NCBI GenBank assembly: GCA_903824725.1
Contig: CAIJXU010000013.1
Span: 1-64,000, forward strand
DNA: 64,000 nucleotides
Source: an uncultured Bacteroidota bacterium
GTDB lineage: Bacteria; Bacteroidota; Bacteroidia; Chitinophagales; Chitinophagaceae
Reading direction: 5' to 3'
The notes below the pieces were generated by a model that saw only the letters and a list, made by a program, of their open reading frames with translations, was not told where the DNA came from and made no database searches. Of the stretch, positions 35,598-44,701 are shown piece by piece. A program made the position numbers and the translations under genes. How positions within the stretch are numbered: position 1 is the first letter of the stretch; each line of letters starts with the position of its first letter.

Positions 35598-38500
35598 TTA
35601 ATTACTTAAACTCCTAAAGTCAACTGGGACTAATTTACTTACCCCAGGTTCTTGCATGGTTACTCCGTAGATGACATCTACTGCACTCATGGTTTGTTTA
35701 TTGTGGGTTACAATAATAAATTGGGAGTTGTCACTGAATTTTTTAATCATTTGTGTAAACTTGCCAACGTTGGCATCATCCAAAGGCGCATCCACCTCAT
35801 CCAAAATACAGAATGGAGCTGGCTTAATTAAATAAATAGCAAACAACATTGCAGTCGCAGTTAAAGTACGTTCCCCTCCACTCAACTGACTAATTGAAGA
35901 TGGTTTTTTACCCTTAGGACGGGCCACAATCTCTACAGCAGTTTCAGCTAAATTATCAGGATCTACCAATATCAAGTCACAAGAATCTTCTTCAGTAAAC
36001 AATGCTTTAAATACCTTTTGGAAATTTTCTCTTGCTGTATTGTAAGTGGCTAAAAATGCCTGATTGGCTGTTGCTTCTACTTCCTGAATGGTTAACATTA
36101 AACTTTCCTTCGCTGTTACTAAGTCGTTCTTTTGTTCTAAAATGAAATCATATCTTTTTTTCATTTCAGTATACGCTTCGATGGCAGTTGGATTCACTTC
36201 ACCCATATTTTCCAAGCGCTTTTTCATACGGTCGGTATTGGCTTGTAGTTCATCCAAAGAGGTTTCGGTTAATCTGCCTTCATCTAAAATATCCTCTAAT
36301 TCAACTTTGAACTCAACATTTAAACGCTCTTTGGTTCCCGCCAATTGTAATTTTAAGTTATTCAACTTATCCTTAATTTCATTAATCAATTGATCCACCA
36401 ATTCCTTCGACTTCACTTGATGTCTTAAAGCACTTTCTTTTTCTTGAAGGTCATTCCTTAATTTATAATATGCTTGATCTGCTTCATTTAATTTCAATTC
36501 CTCCTCCTCTTTCACTCTAATAGATTCTACTAATCCTTCCTGCAATGCCGCCAATTGATCACGGCTTTCAATTATCGCAGCTGACGCCTCGGTTAACTGA
36601 ACACTATTGGTTTGTATTTGAGCATGTAAATCATTTAATTGATTCTCCTTAAATAACACTTCTTGTTGTAATGCTTCAATTTTACTTTGTTGTTTTGTCA
36701 ATTGCAAATTCATCTCATTGAATTCGCCCGATGCTAAGTGATAGGCTTGCTCTGCTGCTTGGTATGCTAATTCAATTGATTCTAACTTAGCTTGTGTTTC
36801 ATGTAAGGATATATTCAAAGCCTCAAATGCAATTCTTGTATCGGCAATGGCAGTATGTTCAAATTGCAATTTTTCTTCAAAATCTACCAACTTAGCACTT
36901 GCTGATGTTTGCGCTAATTGTAAATTCTCTAATCTATTTTTATTCGCAAATACATCATTAATTAAAGAATTAACTAATTGATCTGTCGATCTAATTTCAT
37001 TTTCCTTTAACAACTCGTTAAATTCTAAAACCGAATTATGTTTTGTTTGAATCTTTTCCTTTAACTCATTCACCACTTTTTCTTGTGATTGAATATCTTC
37101 CAATAATTTTTCTAAATTTTTGGCACGACCAATTTTCTTACCTTCAAATATACCTACGCTGCCTCCTGTTAAAGAATATTTACCCTTAACATACTTACCT
37201 GTTTTTTCTAAAAGGATGCCATCAAAACTTTGTTGTAAGGCTTGCTCATTTTCTGCAATAAATACATTGCCTAATAAATGATTAGCTAATGCAGCATATT
37301 TACTATCTACTTCTAATACAGATAAAGCAGAAATGGTATTAGCAGGCGCTGATGACACTTGGGCTCCCTGTAATTGATCCAATAAAAAGAAATTGGCTTT
37401 CCCTTTTTTATTATCGTCTAATAATTGAATAGCTTGTAAACCCTCTTGTAAATTATTGACAACATAATAATTTAAATACGGTTCTAATACATTCTCTACC
37501 GCAGCTCGGTAAGCTTCTTTGACATATAAAATATCTGATAAAATAGGTGCATTGTGATTCCAGCCCGTATTCTTATGTAAAAATTTAACGCTATCAGGAT
37601 AGCCATCCATAGAGTCTACTAAACTTTTCAATAAATCGTACTCGTTTTTCTTAGCATCCAACACCCTTGTTTCATCGGCTAATTGAGATCTTAATTTTTC
37701 TAATTGTTCCTGTGTCTCAAAGATGCCCGCTTTTGCGATATCATGTTGGGAATGCAAATCAGCTAAATGCGCTTTATTCGTAGCGAGGGCTGCTTCTTTT
37801 TCAGATAACTGTGTTGTAATAGATTCAATCTGAGTTAACCTTTGTCCTTGCTCTTCCTCCAATTGATTTTGTGACCTTTGAATATTTTGTATAGAAGTGT
37901 CTGCCACAGCCACTTTTTTCTCCGCATCAAATTGGTTGCGTTGAATTTGTTGGTATTGTTGACGCAATGAATCAAGCACCACTCTTTGGTCATCAAAATC
38001 GGTGCGCTTATTGGTTAAAGCTAATTGAGATTGTTCTACCCTGTTTTTAAAATCTGCGAATATTTTTTCCTCATCAACCACTTGTAATTTAGTATACTCA
38101 ATAGAGTCTCCAATGGTTTTTAATTGACCTTCGGCTCTTTCTAAAAACTCTTGTAAGGATTTTTCCTTGTCATTTAAATAATCAAGGCGCTGTGCTGCTA
38201 AGTTTTTATCATTTTCTTTTGAACGCAGGTTTTGCAATAAATCATTGAATTCATGTTGCATGGATTGCAAGCCTTTCTCCTTTTCAATAAAATTGACTCT
38301 TTCTTGCTCCAATCCAGCTTCTTCTAAGGCAATAGCCGCTTCCAATTCAAACTTCTTATCTACTTCAGCATCCTGTTGCTCATTCAATTCCTTGTAACTA
38401 ATATTAAATCCTTCTAAGGCCGCCTTCGCTAATTCAATGGCTGTATCCTTATAGTCCTTTTTAATTTCAAAATATTTTTCTGCTTTTTTAGCTTGATTCT

Positions 38501-39114
38501 CTAGTGTTTTGAGTTGGTTATTGATTTCAAATAACAAATCCTCAATCCTTGCCAAATCTTGCTCGGTTGCATCTAATTTATTTTTCGCTTCTTTTTTTCG
38601 AGTTTTATAAATGGTGATGCCCGCAGCTTGCTCTAACATTCTACGACGGCTATTATCTTTATCCTTGATAATATCATCCACCATCCCTAATTCTATAATG
38701 GCATAACTATCTGTACTTACTCCTGTATCCATAAATAAATTGTGGATGTCTTTTAATCGACAAGCCACATCATTTAAGCGATACTCGCTTTCACCGTTTT
38801 TATAAAAACGACGTGTAACAGTAACATTATTAAATTCTGTTGGTAATAAATTTTTAGTATTCTCAAAAGTCAAGCTTACTTCAGCCATACTACTTGCACT
38901 TCTGGTTTTGCTTCCGTTAAAAACCAAAGAATCTAAATTTTCACTTCGTAGCGCTGAAATTTTTTGCTCTCCTATCACCCATCTTATGCTATCAATGATA
39001 TTACTTTTACCACAACCATTTGGTCCGATAATTCCTGTTATACCCTCATCAAAACTTACAATTGTTTTGTCAGCAAAGCTCTTGAACCCTTTGATTTCTA
39101 ATGACTTTAGTCTC
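35598..39114 (-). CDS. smc: Chromosome segregation ATPase SMC
   Basis: An SMC protein of about 1172 residues that organises and segregates the chromosome with ScpA and ScpB. The N-terminal head has GPNGCGKSNIIDSIRWVIGEQ-type Walker A. Two long coiled coils flank a hinge around residues 510-660 (SVKFLHKNTGWNHNAPILSD). The C-terminal head has the signature LSGGERTLTATAML and Walker B FCILDEVDAPLDDAN. The start is a GTG whose third base is 39114 and first base is 39116; the coding region therefore extends to 39116. A TTG-N19-TATGTTCG promoter-like pair precedes it. scpA and scpB are not in the window. Confidence 0.95.
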
Positions 39115-39140
39115 ACTTGTTTTCTTCTTTTTTATGTCTG

Positions 39141-39170
39141 CGAACATAAGAAAAAGACCCAAGAAATCAA
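39141..39170 (-). promoter_or_regulatory. Probable smc promoter
   Basis: On the minus strand TTG (39170-39168), a 19-base spacer and TATGTTCG (39148-39141) match the Bacteroidota consensus with one mismatch in the -7 box. The GTG start at 39116 is 24 bases downstream. Confidence 0.45.
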
Positions 39171-39209
39171 GGCAAAAATGGTGTTTTGTGTACAATTAGT
39201 GGAGAAAAA

Positions 39210-39884
39210 TTAAGCCTTCGCCACAAGCCTGCCTCCCTCGGTCGTAAGGGTGCGGGAAGGGAACTTATTGACCACCATAAAATCATGGGTCGCCATGATG
39301 ATGGCAGTCCCATCCTCCTTAGCAATTTGGAATAGAATTTGCATGATTTCATCGCTGGTTTCGGGATCCAAACTCCCTGTAGGCTCATCTGCCAATATTA
39401 ATTTAGGAGAATTCAACAAGGCCCTAGCGATATCCACCCTTTGTTGCTCGCCACCGCTCATTTCAAAGGTCATTTTGAATCCTTTATTTTCAAGCCCTAC
39501 CTTGGCTAATACATCGTTAATTTTTTGGTTGATCAGTTGTTCATCCTGCCAACCGGTTGCTTTTAAAACAAATCTCAAATTCTCATGCACATTACGATCG
39601 GTCAATAACTGAAAATCCTGAAAAACAATTCCCAAATTTCTTCTTAAAAAAGGAAGGGTTTTCCAATCCATTTGTTTCAAATCAAATCCAACCACATTGC
39701 CCTGCCCTTCGGTGAGCGTAATTTCGCCATATAAAGATTTAAGCAAACTACTTTTTCCAGTCCCTGTTTTGCCTACTAAATAAACAAATTCACCCTTTTG
39801 CACTTCAAAATTAACCTCTTGTAAAATGAGATTACCACTTTGATAAATATTTACATGTTCTAGTTGAACGACAATTTCACTCAT
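39210..39884 (-). CDS. ftsE: Cell division ATP-binding protein FtsE (ABC ATPase)
   Basis: A 224-residue ABC ATPase. Walker A is GKTGTGKSS at 38-46, followed by the Q-loop in FQDFQLL, signature MSGGEQQR and Walker B LILADEPTGSLD, with the switch His in IMATHD. The short length and the FtsE-type phrase FQDFQLLTDRNVHENLRF argue for FtsE, which couples ATP hydrolysis to cell-wall hydrolase activation through FtsX. ftsX is not adjacent, which is common in this phylum. A general LolD-type assignment is less likely. It lies upstream of nothing in particular; smc follows at 93 bases on the same strand. Confidence 0.82.
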   Translation of the reverse strand: MSEIVVQLEHVNIYQSGNLILQEVNFEVQKGEFVYLVGKTGTGKSSLLKSLYGEITLTEGQGNVVGFDLKQMDWKTLPFLRRNLGIVFQDFQLLTDRNVHENLRFVLKATGWQDEQLINQKINDVLAKVGLENKGFKMTFEMSGGEQQRVDIARALLNSPKLILADEPTGSLDPETSDEIMQILFQIAKEDGTAIIMATHDFMVVNKFPSRTLTTEGGRLVAKA

Positions 39885-39928
39885 GATGTTATATTTTATA
39901 AGAATGATGAATCATTCTATGGATAAAA

Positions 39929-41107
39929 TTAATAGCTAAATAGCTCCTTTCCAAAACTTCCTTGTAATACTAATTCTTTTGTATCAGACGCTTCCACTTG
40001 ACCAATGATTTGTGCATCAATATTAAAAGTTTTAGCAATGTCAATAAGTGAAGTCGCCGTTATTGAATCTGTAAATATTTCCAAACGATGACCCATATTG
40101 AATACTTGATACATCTCCTTGGTATTGGCCCCTGAATTTTTTTGAATTAATTGAAAGATGGGCGGCGGCTCCATCAACTTATCTTTTACAATGCGCATAT
40201 TGCCCGGCAAATATTTCATACATTTTGTTTGTCCTCCACCACTGCAATGTATCATCCCTTTTACTGCATCAAAATGTTGTGTCAAAATAGCTTTGACTAA
40301 TGGCGCATAAGTACGCGTAGGACTTAATAATAACTTACCCACTGCAATGGAGCCATAGCCTGGTATTTCAAGCATATCGGTCACTTTATTTTTACCAATA
40401 TAAACTACTTGATCATTAAGTTTGGGTTCAAAGGTCTCAGGATATTTAGTGGCGTATTCTTTACTCAACACATCGTGTCTTGCACTCGTTAATCCATTAC
40501 TACCAAGTCCACTGTTGTATTCAGATTCATAAGTGGCTTGTCCATGACTTGAAAAACCGACAATCACTTGTCCTGGTGCTATTAAATCATTAGTAATTAA
40601 TTTTGACTTGGGCCATCTTGCCGTCATTGTTCCATTCACTGCAATGGTTCTTACCACATCTCCTACGTCGGCAGTTTCACCCCCTAAAAAATCAATATGA
40701 ACTCCATAAGTTTTTAATGTATTAAAAAAGTCCTGTGTGCCATTAATTAAAACACTTAAAATATCGCCTGTAATCAATAATTTATTGCGATCAATGGTAG
40801 ATGAAAATAAAATTTGGTCATAAATGCCGACACATAATAAATCATCCAAATTCATTGCAATGGCGTCCTGTGCAATGCCCTTCCAAACACTAGCATCCCC
40901 GGTTTCCTTCCAATAGATATAAGCTAAGATACTTTTAGTACCTGCTCCGTCGGCATGCATGATATTAATATAATCTGATTGACCCCCTAAAAAGTCAGCG
41001 TATAACTTACAAAAAGCGTTAGGATACAATCCTTGATCTAAGTTTTGGATGGCTGCATGAACTTCCTCCTTTTGAGCGGAAACACCGCGTTGGGCATACA
41101 ATGACAT
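39929..41107 (-). CDS. purM: Phosphoribosylformylglycinamidine cyclo-ligase (AIR synthetase)
   Basis: A 392-residue enzyme of purine synthesis converting FGAM to AIR with ATP. Signatures include HADGAGTKSILAY, the glycine loop DFLGGETADVGDVVRT, VIVGFSSHGQATYESEYNSGLGSNGLTSARHD and MIHCSGGGQTKC. The frame continues upstream to 41140, but MSLYAQRGVSAQ at 41107 is preferred because the upstream part overlaps the divergent promoter. At ~390 residues it is longer than the ~345 of E. coli PurM, as usual in Bacteroidota. It is divergent from ribF with a shared palindromic promoter region. Confidence 0.93.
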   Translation of the reverse strand: MSLYAQRGVSAQKEEVHAAIQNLDQGLYPNAFCKLYADFLGGQSDYINIMHADGAGTKSILAYIYWKETGDASVWKGIAQDAIAMNLDDLLCVGIYDQILFSSTIDRNKLLITGDILSVLINGTQDFFNTLKTYGVHIDFLGGETADVGDVVRTIAVNGTMTARWPKSKLITNDLIAPGQVIVGFSSHGQATYESEYNSGLGSNGLTSARHDVLSKEYATKYPETFEPKLNDQVVYIGKNKVTDMLEIPGYGSIAVGKLLLSPTRTYAPLVKAILTQHFDAVKGMIHCSGGGQTKCMKYLPGNMRIVKDKLMEPPPIFQLIQKNSGANTKEMYQVFNMGHRLEIFTDSITATSLIDIAKTFNIDAQIIGQVEASDTKELVLQGSFGKELFSY

Positions 41108-41122
41108 TGAACTAAATTGGTT

Positions 41123-41161
41123 TATGGCACAAAGGTACAATTGTTTTACATTTGTGCCATA
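41123..41161. promoter_or_regulatory. Palindromic divergent promoter between purM and ribF
   Basis: TATGGCACAAA (41123-41133) and TTTGTGCCATA (41151-41161) form a perfect 11-bp inverted repeat with a 17-base spacer. Each arm contains the TTTG end of a -7 box: TACCTTTG on the minus strand (41137-41130) for purM and TACATTTG on the plus strand (41147-41154) for ribF. The opposite arm, TATGG, then lies 19 bases upstream, exactly where the -33 element belongs. Start codons follow by 22 and 21 bases. Confidence 0.7.
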
Positions 41162-41175
41162 TTTAGCATTAATAG

Positions 41176-42123
41176 ATGAAGGTTCATTACGACTTAAAAC
41201 AATTACCCCCTTTTAAAAACGCTGTTATTACAACAGGGGCTTTTGACGGCGTGCATACCGGACATCTTCAAATTATCAATAGGATTAAGGAAATAGCCCA
41301 TAAAGTAGCCGGCGAAAGCATTATTATTACTTTTCATCCACATCCTCGAAAAATCATCTCCTCTATCCCCGGCGAAATCAAACAATTAACCTGTTTAGAC
41401 GAACGTATTGCCTTACTTGAAAAAGCCAATATTGACCATTTGGTGGTTGTGAACTTTGATTATACTTTTTCAAATTTATCAGCCCATGCTTATGTTAAGG
41501 ATTTCTTGGTTGATCATTTTCATCCCCATACGATCATTGTTGGATACGATCATCATTTTGGTAAGGGCAGATTAGGTGATTTTGAGATGCTGAAGGATTT
41601 AGGTAAATCATTTCAATTTCATGTGGAGGAGATAAACGAACAAATAGTGGATGGCGAAATCATCAGTTCCACTTTAATTAGAAATTATTTATTAGATAAG
41701 AACATTACCAAAGCCAATCAATTATTAGGTTATCCTTATTTTTTCGAAGGCTTTATAGTGAGAGGGAATCAAATAGGCCGTACCATCGGATTTCCTACCG
41801 CCAATTTGCGCATTATCAATGAAGAAAAATTAATACCTGCCAATGGGGTTTATGCTGTTCGTGTAACAGGTCCTTGTTTGGAAAATAAAATATTTGATGG
41901 GATGATGAATATTGGAATTCGCCCCACAGTGGATGGACAGAAAAAAGTAATTGAAGTAAATATTTTTAATTTTGATAATGATATATATGAAAACAATATC
42001 ATTGTTTCAGTGTATGAATTCATTAGAGGAGAAGAAAAATTCAGTGGCTTAGATGCGCTGAAACAGCAGTTATACTTAGATAAAGTTACTGCAGCTACTA
42101 TTTTACAGCAATATCCATCATAG
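41176..42123 (+). CDS. ribF: Bifunctional riboflavin kinase / FAD synthetase
   Basis: A 315-residue enzyme making FMN from riboflavin and FAD from FMN. The N-terminal nucleotidyltransferase domain has TTGAFDGVHTGHLQII at 19-34 and YDHHFGKGRLGDFEML. The C-terminal flavokinase domain has GRTIGFPTANL and GVYAVRVTG, followed by MMNIGIRPTVDG. The 3' end overlaps the convergent holA gene by 26 bases. It shares a palindromic promoter region with purM, so flavin and purine (ATP) synthesis may be jointly read. Confidence 0.96.
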   Translation: MKVHYDLKQLPPFKNAVITTGAFDGVHTGHLQIINRIKEIAHKVAGESIIITFHPHPRKIISSIPGEIKQLTCLDERIALLEKANIDHLVVVNFDYTFSNLSAHAYVKDFLVDHFHPHTIIVGYDHHFGKGRLGDFEMLKDLGKSFQFHVEEINEQIVDGEIISSTLIRNYLLDKNITKANQLLGYPYFFEGFIVRGNQIGRTIGFPTANLRIINEEKLIPANGVYAVRVTGPCLENKIFDGMMNIGIRPTVDGQKKVIEVNIFNFDNDIYENNIIVSVYEFIRGEEKFSGLDALKQQLYLDKVTAATILQQYPS

Positions 42124-43129
42124 CAGGATCCATTATTTTAACGACCAACTCCTTTAACAAATCAGCATCTGAATTAGCAGCGTCATTGATACCTATGACC
42201 CTTAAATTATATTCCTGTATTAAAATTAAAATGTGTTGCACTTTGCCCACTGGATAATTACGAGCAGCTGCTATATAATTTTTAACTGCATAGAAAGACA
42301 CCCCCACTTCACTCATGATTGTTTTTTCATCCCTAGTTCCTAATCCATAGATGGCATACAACTTGCTAAAAAAAGCATACAAAGTGGGTAGTATCAGTTG
42401 TATCGGTGCCGCTTTATTATTTGATTCAAAATATTGAATCATTCTTATTGATTTTGAAAAATTTCGTTGCGCAATGGCATCTTGAAATTCAAACGCATTG
42501 TATTCCTTACTAATACCTATATACTTTTCAATATCATCATCGGTAATTTTTTTACGATCCCCTAAGTTGACCACCAATTTATCTATTTCATTTTGTATTC
42601 GACTAATATCATTTCCAATATGATCAACAATAATTTGAACTGCCTTAGGTGTAATTTGATACCCTTTTTCTGATACAAAACCAGTCACCCATTCTGGTAA
42701 TTTATTATCGTACATTTTTTTGGTCGAAATAAAAATAGATTTTGTTTTTAATAATTTCCCAAATGTTTTACGACCATCCACATTTTTATCTTTATAGGCA
42801 ATCACCAAAATTGTAGAAGATAAGGGCTTTTCAATATAGGACTCCAATTTCTCAATTTGTCCCATGTGTTGCGCTTCTTTTATAATAACCACTTGCTTTT
42901 CTGCAAATACAGGATAGCGCTTGCAAGCATTGATCACATCAGCCCAATCCGCATCCTTCCCATAAAATACAGTCAAATTAAAGGACTGCTCTGATTCGGG
43001 TAATAAATGATGTTCGGCATATTCGACCACTTGATCAATATAATAGGGCTCCTCCCCTTCGAGCCAATAAACGGCATCAAAGACCTTGTTTTTCCAATTG
43101 GCAATTATTTTAGAAGTGGGCATACGCAA
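42098..43129 (-). CDS. holA: DNA polymerase III subunit delta
   Basis: A 343-residue clamp-loader subunit that opens the sliding clamp. It shows the usual N-terminal RecA-like fold (YWLEGEEPYYIDQVVEYAEHH-type start), the middle KTFGKLLKTKSIFIS and the late helical collar LEKLV-like LILIQEYNLRVIGINDAAN. The ATPase motifs are degenerate, as expected for delta. The length is normal. The last 26 bases overlap the end of ribF on the other strand. A six-residue shorter start (MPTSKIIANWK) is equally possible. Confidence 0.9.
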   Translation of the reverse strand: MRMPTSKIIANWKNKVFDAVYWLEGEEPYYIDQVVEYAEHHLLPESEQSFNLTVFYGKDADWADVINACKRYPVFAEKQVVIIKEAQHMGQIEKLESYIEKPLSSTILVIAYKDKNVDGRKTFGKLLKTKSIFISTKKMYDNKLPEWVTGFVSEKGYQITPKAVQIIVDHIGNDISRIQNEIDKLVVNLGDRKKITDDDIEKYIGISKEYNAFEFQDAIAQRNFSKSIRMIQYFESNNKAAPIQLILPTLYAFFSKLYAIYGLGTRDEKTIMSEVGVSFYAVKNYIAAARNYPVGKVQHILILIQEYNLRVIGINDAANSDADLLKELVVKIMDPAMMDIAVK

Positions 43130-43175
43130 ATATAAAATTATTTTAACGAGCTATTAGCAAGTTTAACAAATTACA

Positions 43176-43209
43176 TTGAACTTATTTTATATTTATTAAT
43201 ATATCTTTG
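43176..43209 (+). promoter_or_regulatory. Promoter of the coiled-coil envelope protein gene
   Basis: TTG at 43176-43178, a 23-base spacer and TATCTTTG at 43202-43209 fit TTG-N17-23-TAnnTTTG, a perfect -7 box. The ATG lies 22 bases further on. Confidence 0.62.
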
Positions 43210-43231
43210 CGGTCAAATAACAACCTATTTT

Positions 43232-44152
43232 ATGAGCAACGAAACAACTGGCAATTCTAGTAAAATTTTTATCGGAATTTTACTCATTGCGTTAATTGGT
43301 TCTTGGATTTATTTCATTAATACCAACAACACCAAAACACAAACCATCACCAATTTTACCACCGAAGTAGCAGTATTAGATAGTACAAAAAACAGCATTC
43401 AAGCTGAATTTATTGCAGCTTCGGCTAAAGTTGATTCATTGACTCAGGAAAATACAGGATTACAAGGTGCCTTACAAGAAAAATCAACAGCTATCCAAAA
43501 ACTTAAGTTAAACATTAGTAATATTTTAAGAAAAAAAGCGACTACTGACAAAGAACTTAGCGAAGCAAAATCAATGATTGCTGATTTAAATGGCAAGGTC
43601 AATAACCTATTAGCTGACCTAGGAAAAGCGCAGGAAGAAAACAAACAACTTAATGCGCAAAATCAGGATTTGACTTCGAAAAATTCAACGCTTGCCAATA
43701 ACTTAAACACCACACAAAAAGAAAAAGATAGATTACAAGATATTGGGTCCACCTTACACGCTTCCACTTTTAGCATTCAAGCTATGCGCGTCAAAAGTAA
43801 TGGTGCTGAAAAAGCAACTGAAAATGCAAAAAGAGCCAGCTTTATTCGATTGGCCTTCATGATTGATAAAAATAAAATCACGCCCTCTGGCAATCAGGAA
43901 TTATATGTTTGTATTACAGGACCAAATGGTAAAGAAATTGGAGACGGCGGTAACTTTAATACTAGAGAGGATGGCGCACGCGCTTATGCCAATAAACTAT
44001 CTGTGGTGTATGAACAAAATGCAGCATTGCCTGTGAGTTATGATTTTAAGCAATCAAATAAATTCACCGAAGGCGAATACAAGGTTGAAGTTTACCATAA
44101 TGGATTTAAAATTGGCGAAGGTAAAACATCACTTAAAAAAGGATTATTTTAA
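43232..44152 (+). CDS. Membrane-anchored coiled-coil protein of unknown function
   Basis: A 306-residue protein. Residues ~10-28 form a single membrane anchor (IFIGILLIALIGSWIYFIN) with no signal-peptidase site, so the rest should project into the periplasm. Residues ~45-172 are a heptad-rich coiled coil (SLTQENTGLQGALQEKSTAI and similar). The last ~130 residues form a globular, beta-rich domain with LYVCITGPNGKEIGDGG and a final YKVEVYHNGFKIGEG. I do not recognise the family by name; proteins of this shape occur in many Bacteroidota. It has its own promoter and a strong terminator, so it is monocistronic. Confidence 0.75.
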   Translation: MSNETTGNSSKIFIGILLIALIGSWIYFINTNNTKTQTITNFTTEVAVLDSTKNSIQAEFIAASAKVDSLTQENTGLQGALQEKSTAIQKLKLNISNILRKKATTDKELSEAKSMIADLNGKVNNLLADLGKAQEENKQLNAQNQDLTSKNSTLANNLNTTQKEKDRLQDIGSTLHASTFSIQAMRVKSNGAEKATENAKRASFIRLAFMIDKNKITPSGNQELYVCITGPNGKEIGDGGNFNTREDGARAYANKLSVVYEQNAALPVSYDFKQSNKFTEGEYKVEVYHNGFKIGEGKTSLKKGLF

Positions 44153-44171
44153 TTGGTGACGCGTTATAAAT

Positions 44172-44208
44172 AAAAGAGGCCCCTTGCATTTCGCAAGGGG
44201 CCTCTTTT
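44172..44208. terminator. Bidirectional terminator between two convergent orphan genes
   Basis: A perfect 16-bp stem: AAAAGAGGCCCCTTGC (44172-44187) with GCAAGGGGCCTCTTTT (44193-44208) around a five-base loop. A and T runs on both sides allow it to work for both strands. Confidence 0.93.
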
Positions 44209-44225
44209 ATTATTTATTATTCTTT

Positions 44226-44537
44226 CTATACTAACTCATTTGAGTTGCTAAAACCTTGCATCATGTTGCCAATTGGAATCTCATTGTAAGACAATGCATA
44301 AAACCATAATTGAATGGCCGCAGGCGAAATAGATTCTACAAAAAAGTTGGCTTTACTTAAAAAAGGAACTAATTTTTCAGTGAGCTCACGCAATTCATTT
44401 GAATCGGTGGCTTGTGCCCATTGATTTAATAAAGCTTTTAACTGCGCTAATTCATTGTCCAGTAAATGATCAAAGGCATGCAATTGTATGAATTCCGAAA
44501 CGGCTTCATATAACATTGCTTTGTTGTTTGATTTCAT
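44226..44537 (-). CDS. Small helical protein of unknown function
   Basis: A 103-residue, acidic, apparently all-helical protein (MLYEAVSEFIQLHAFDHLL, then LKALLNQWAQATDSNELRE) without signal peptide, membrane segment or cysteine. I recognise no family. Support for it being real comes from its clean start after a non-coding gap, its terminator in common with the convergent gene, and normal codon use by eye. It lies just downstream of glgB's 3' end on the same strand, with 164 bases between, so it is not clearly part of that operon. Confidence 0.6.
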   Translation of the reverse strand: MKSNNKAMLYEAVSEFIQLHAFDHLLDNELAQLKALLNQWAQATDSNELRELTEKLVPFLSKANFFVESISPAAIQLWFYALSYNEIPIGNMMQGFSNSNELV

Positions 44538-44701
44538 AAGGGTAATGTTTTTTTGTCGAGTTTGATTATTTATACAAAGGTCACCCCTTGATGTTAACTA
44601 ATTATGAACTTTATCATAAAATGAAAATATGTGGAAAACTTGACAGAAAATGTTATTTAAGCAGCTCTTTTACAAGTAATTAACCAATCAATACTATCAA
44701 A

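Noticed and set aside
39167..39388. 73-codon minus-strand ORF at the end of ftsE
   Set aside because: Runs in another frame over ftsE's last part; composition looks like an out-of-frame reading, without domain.
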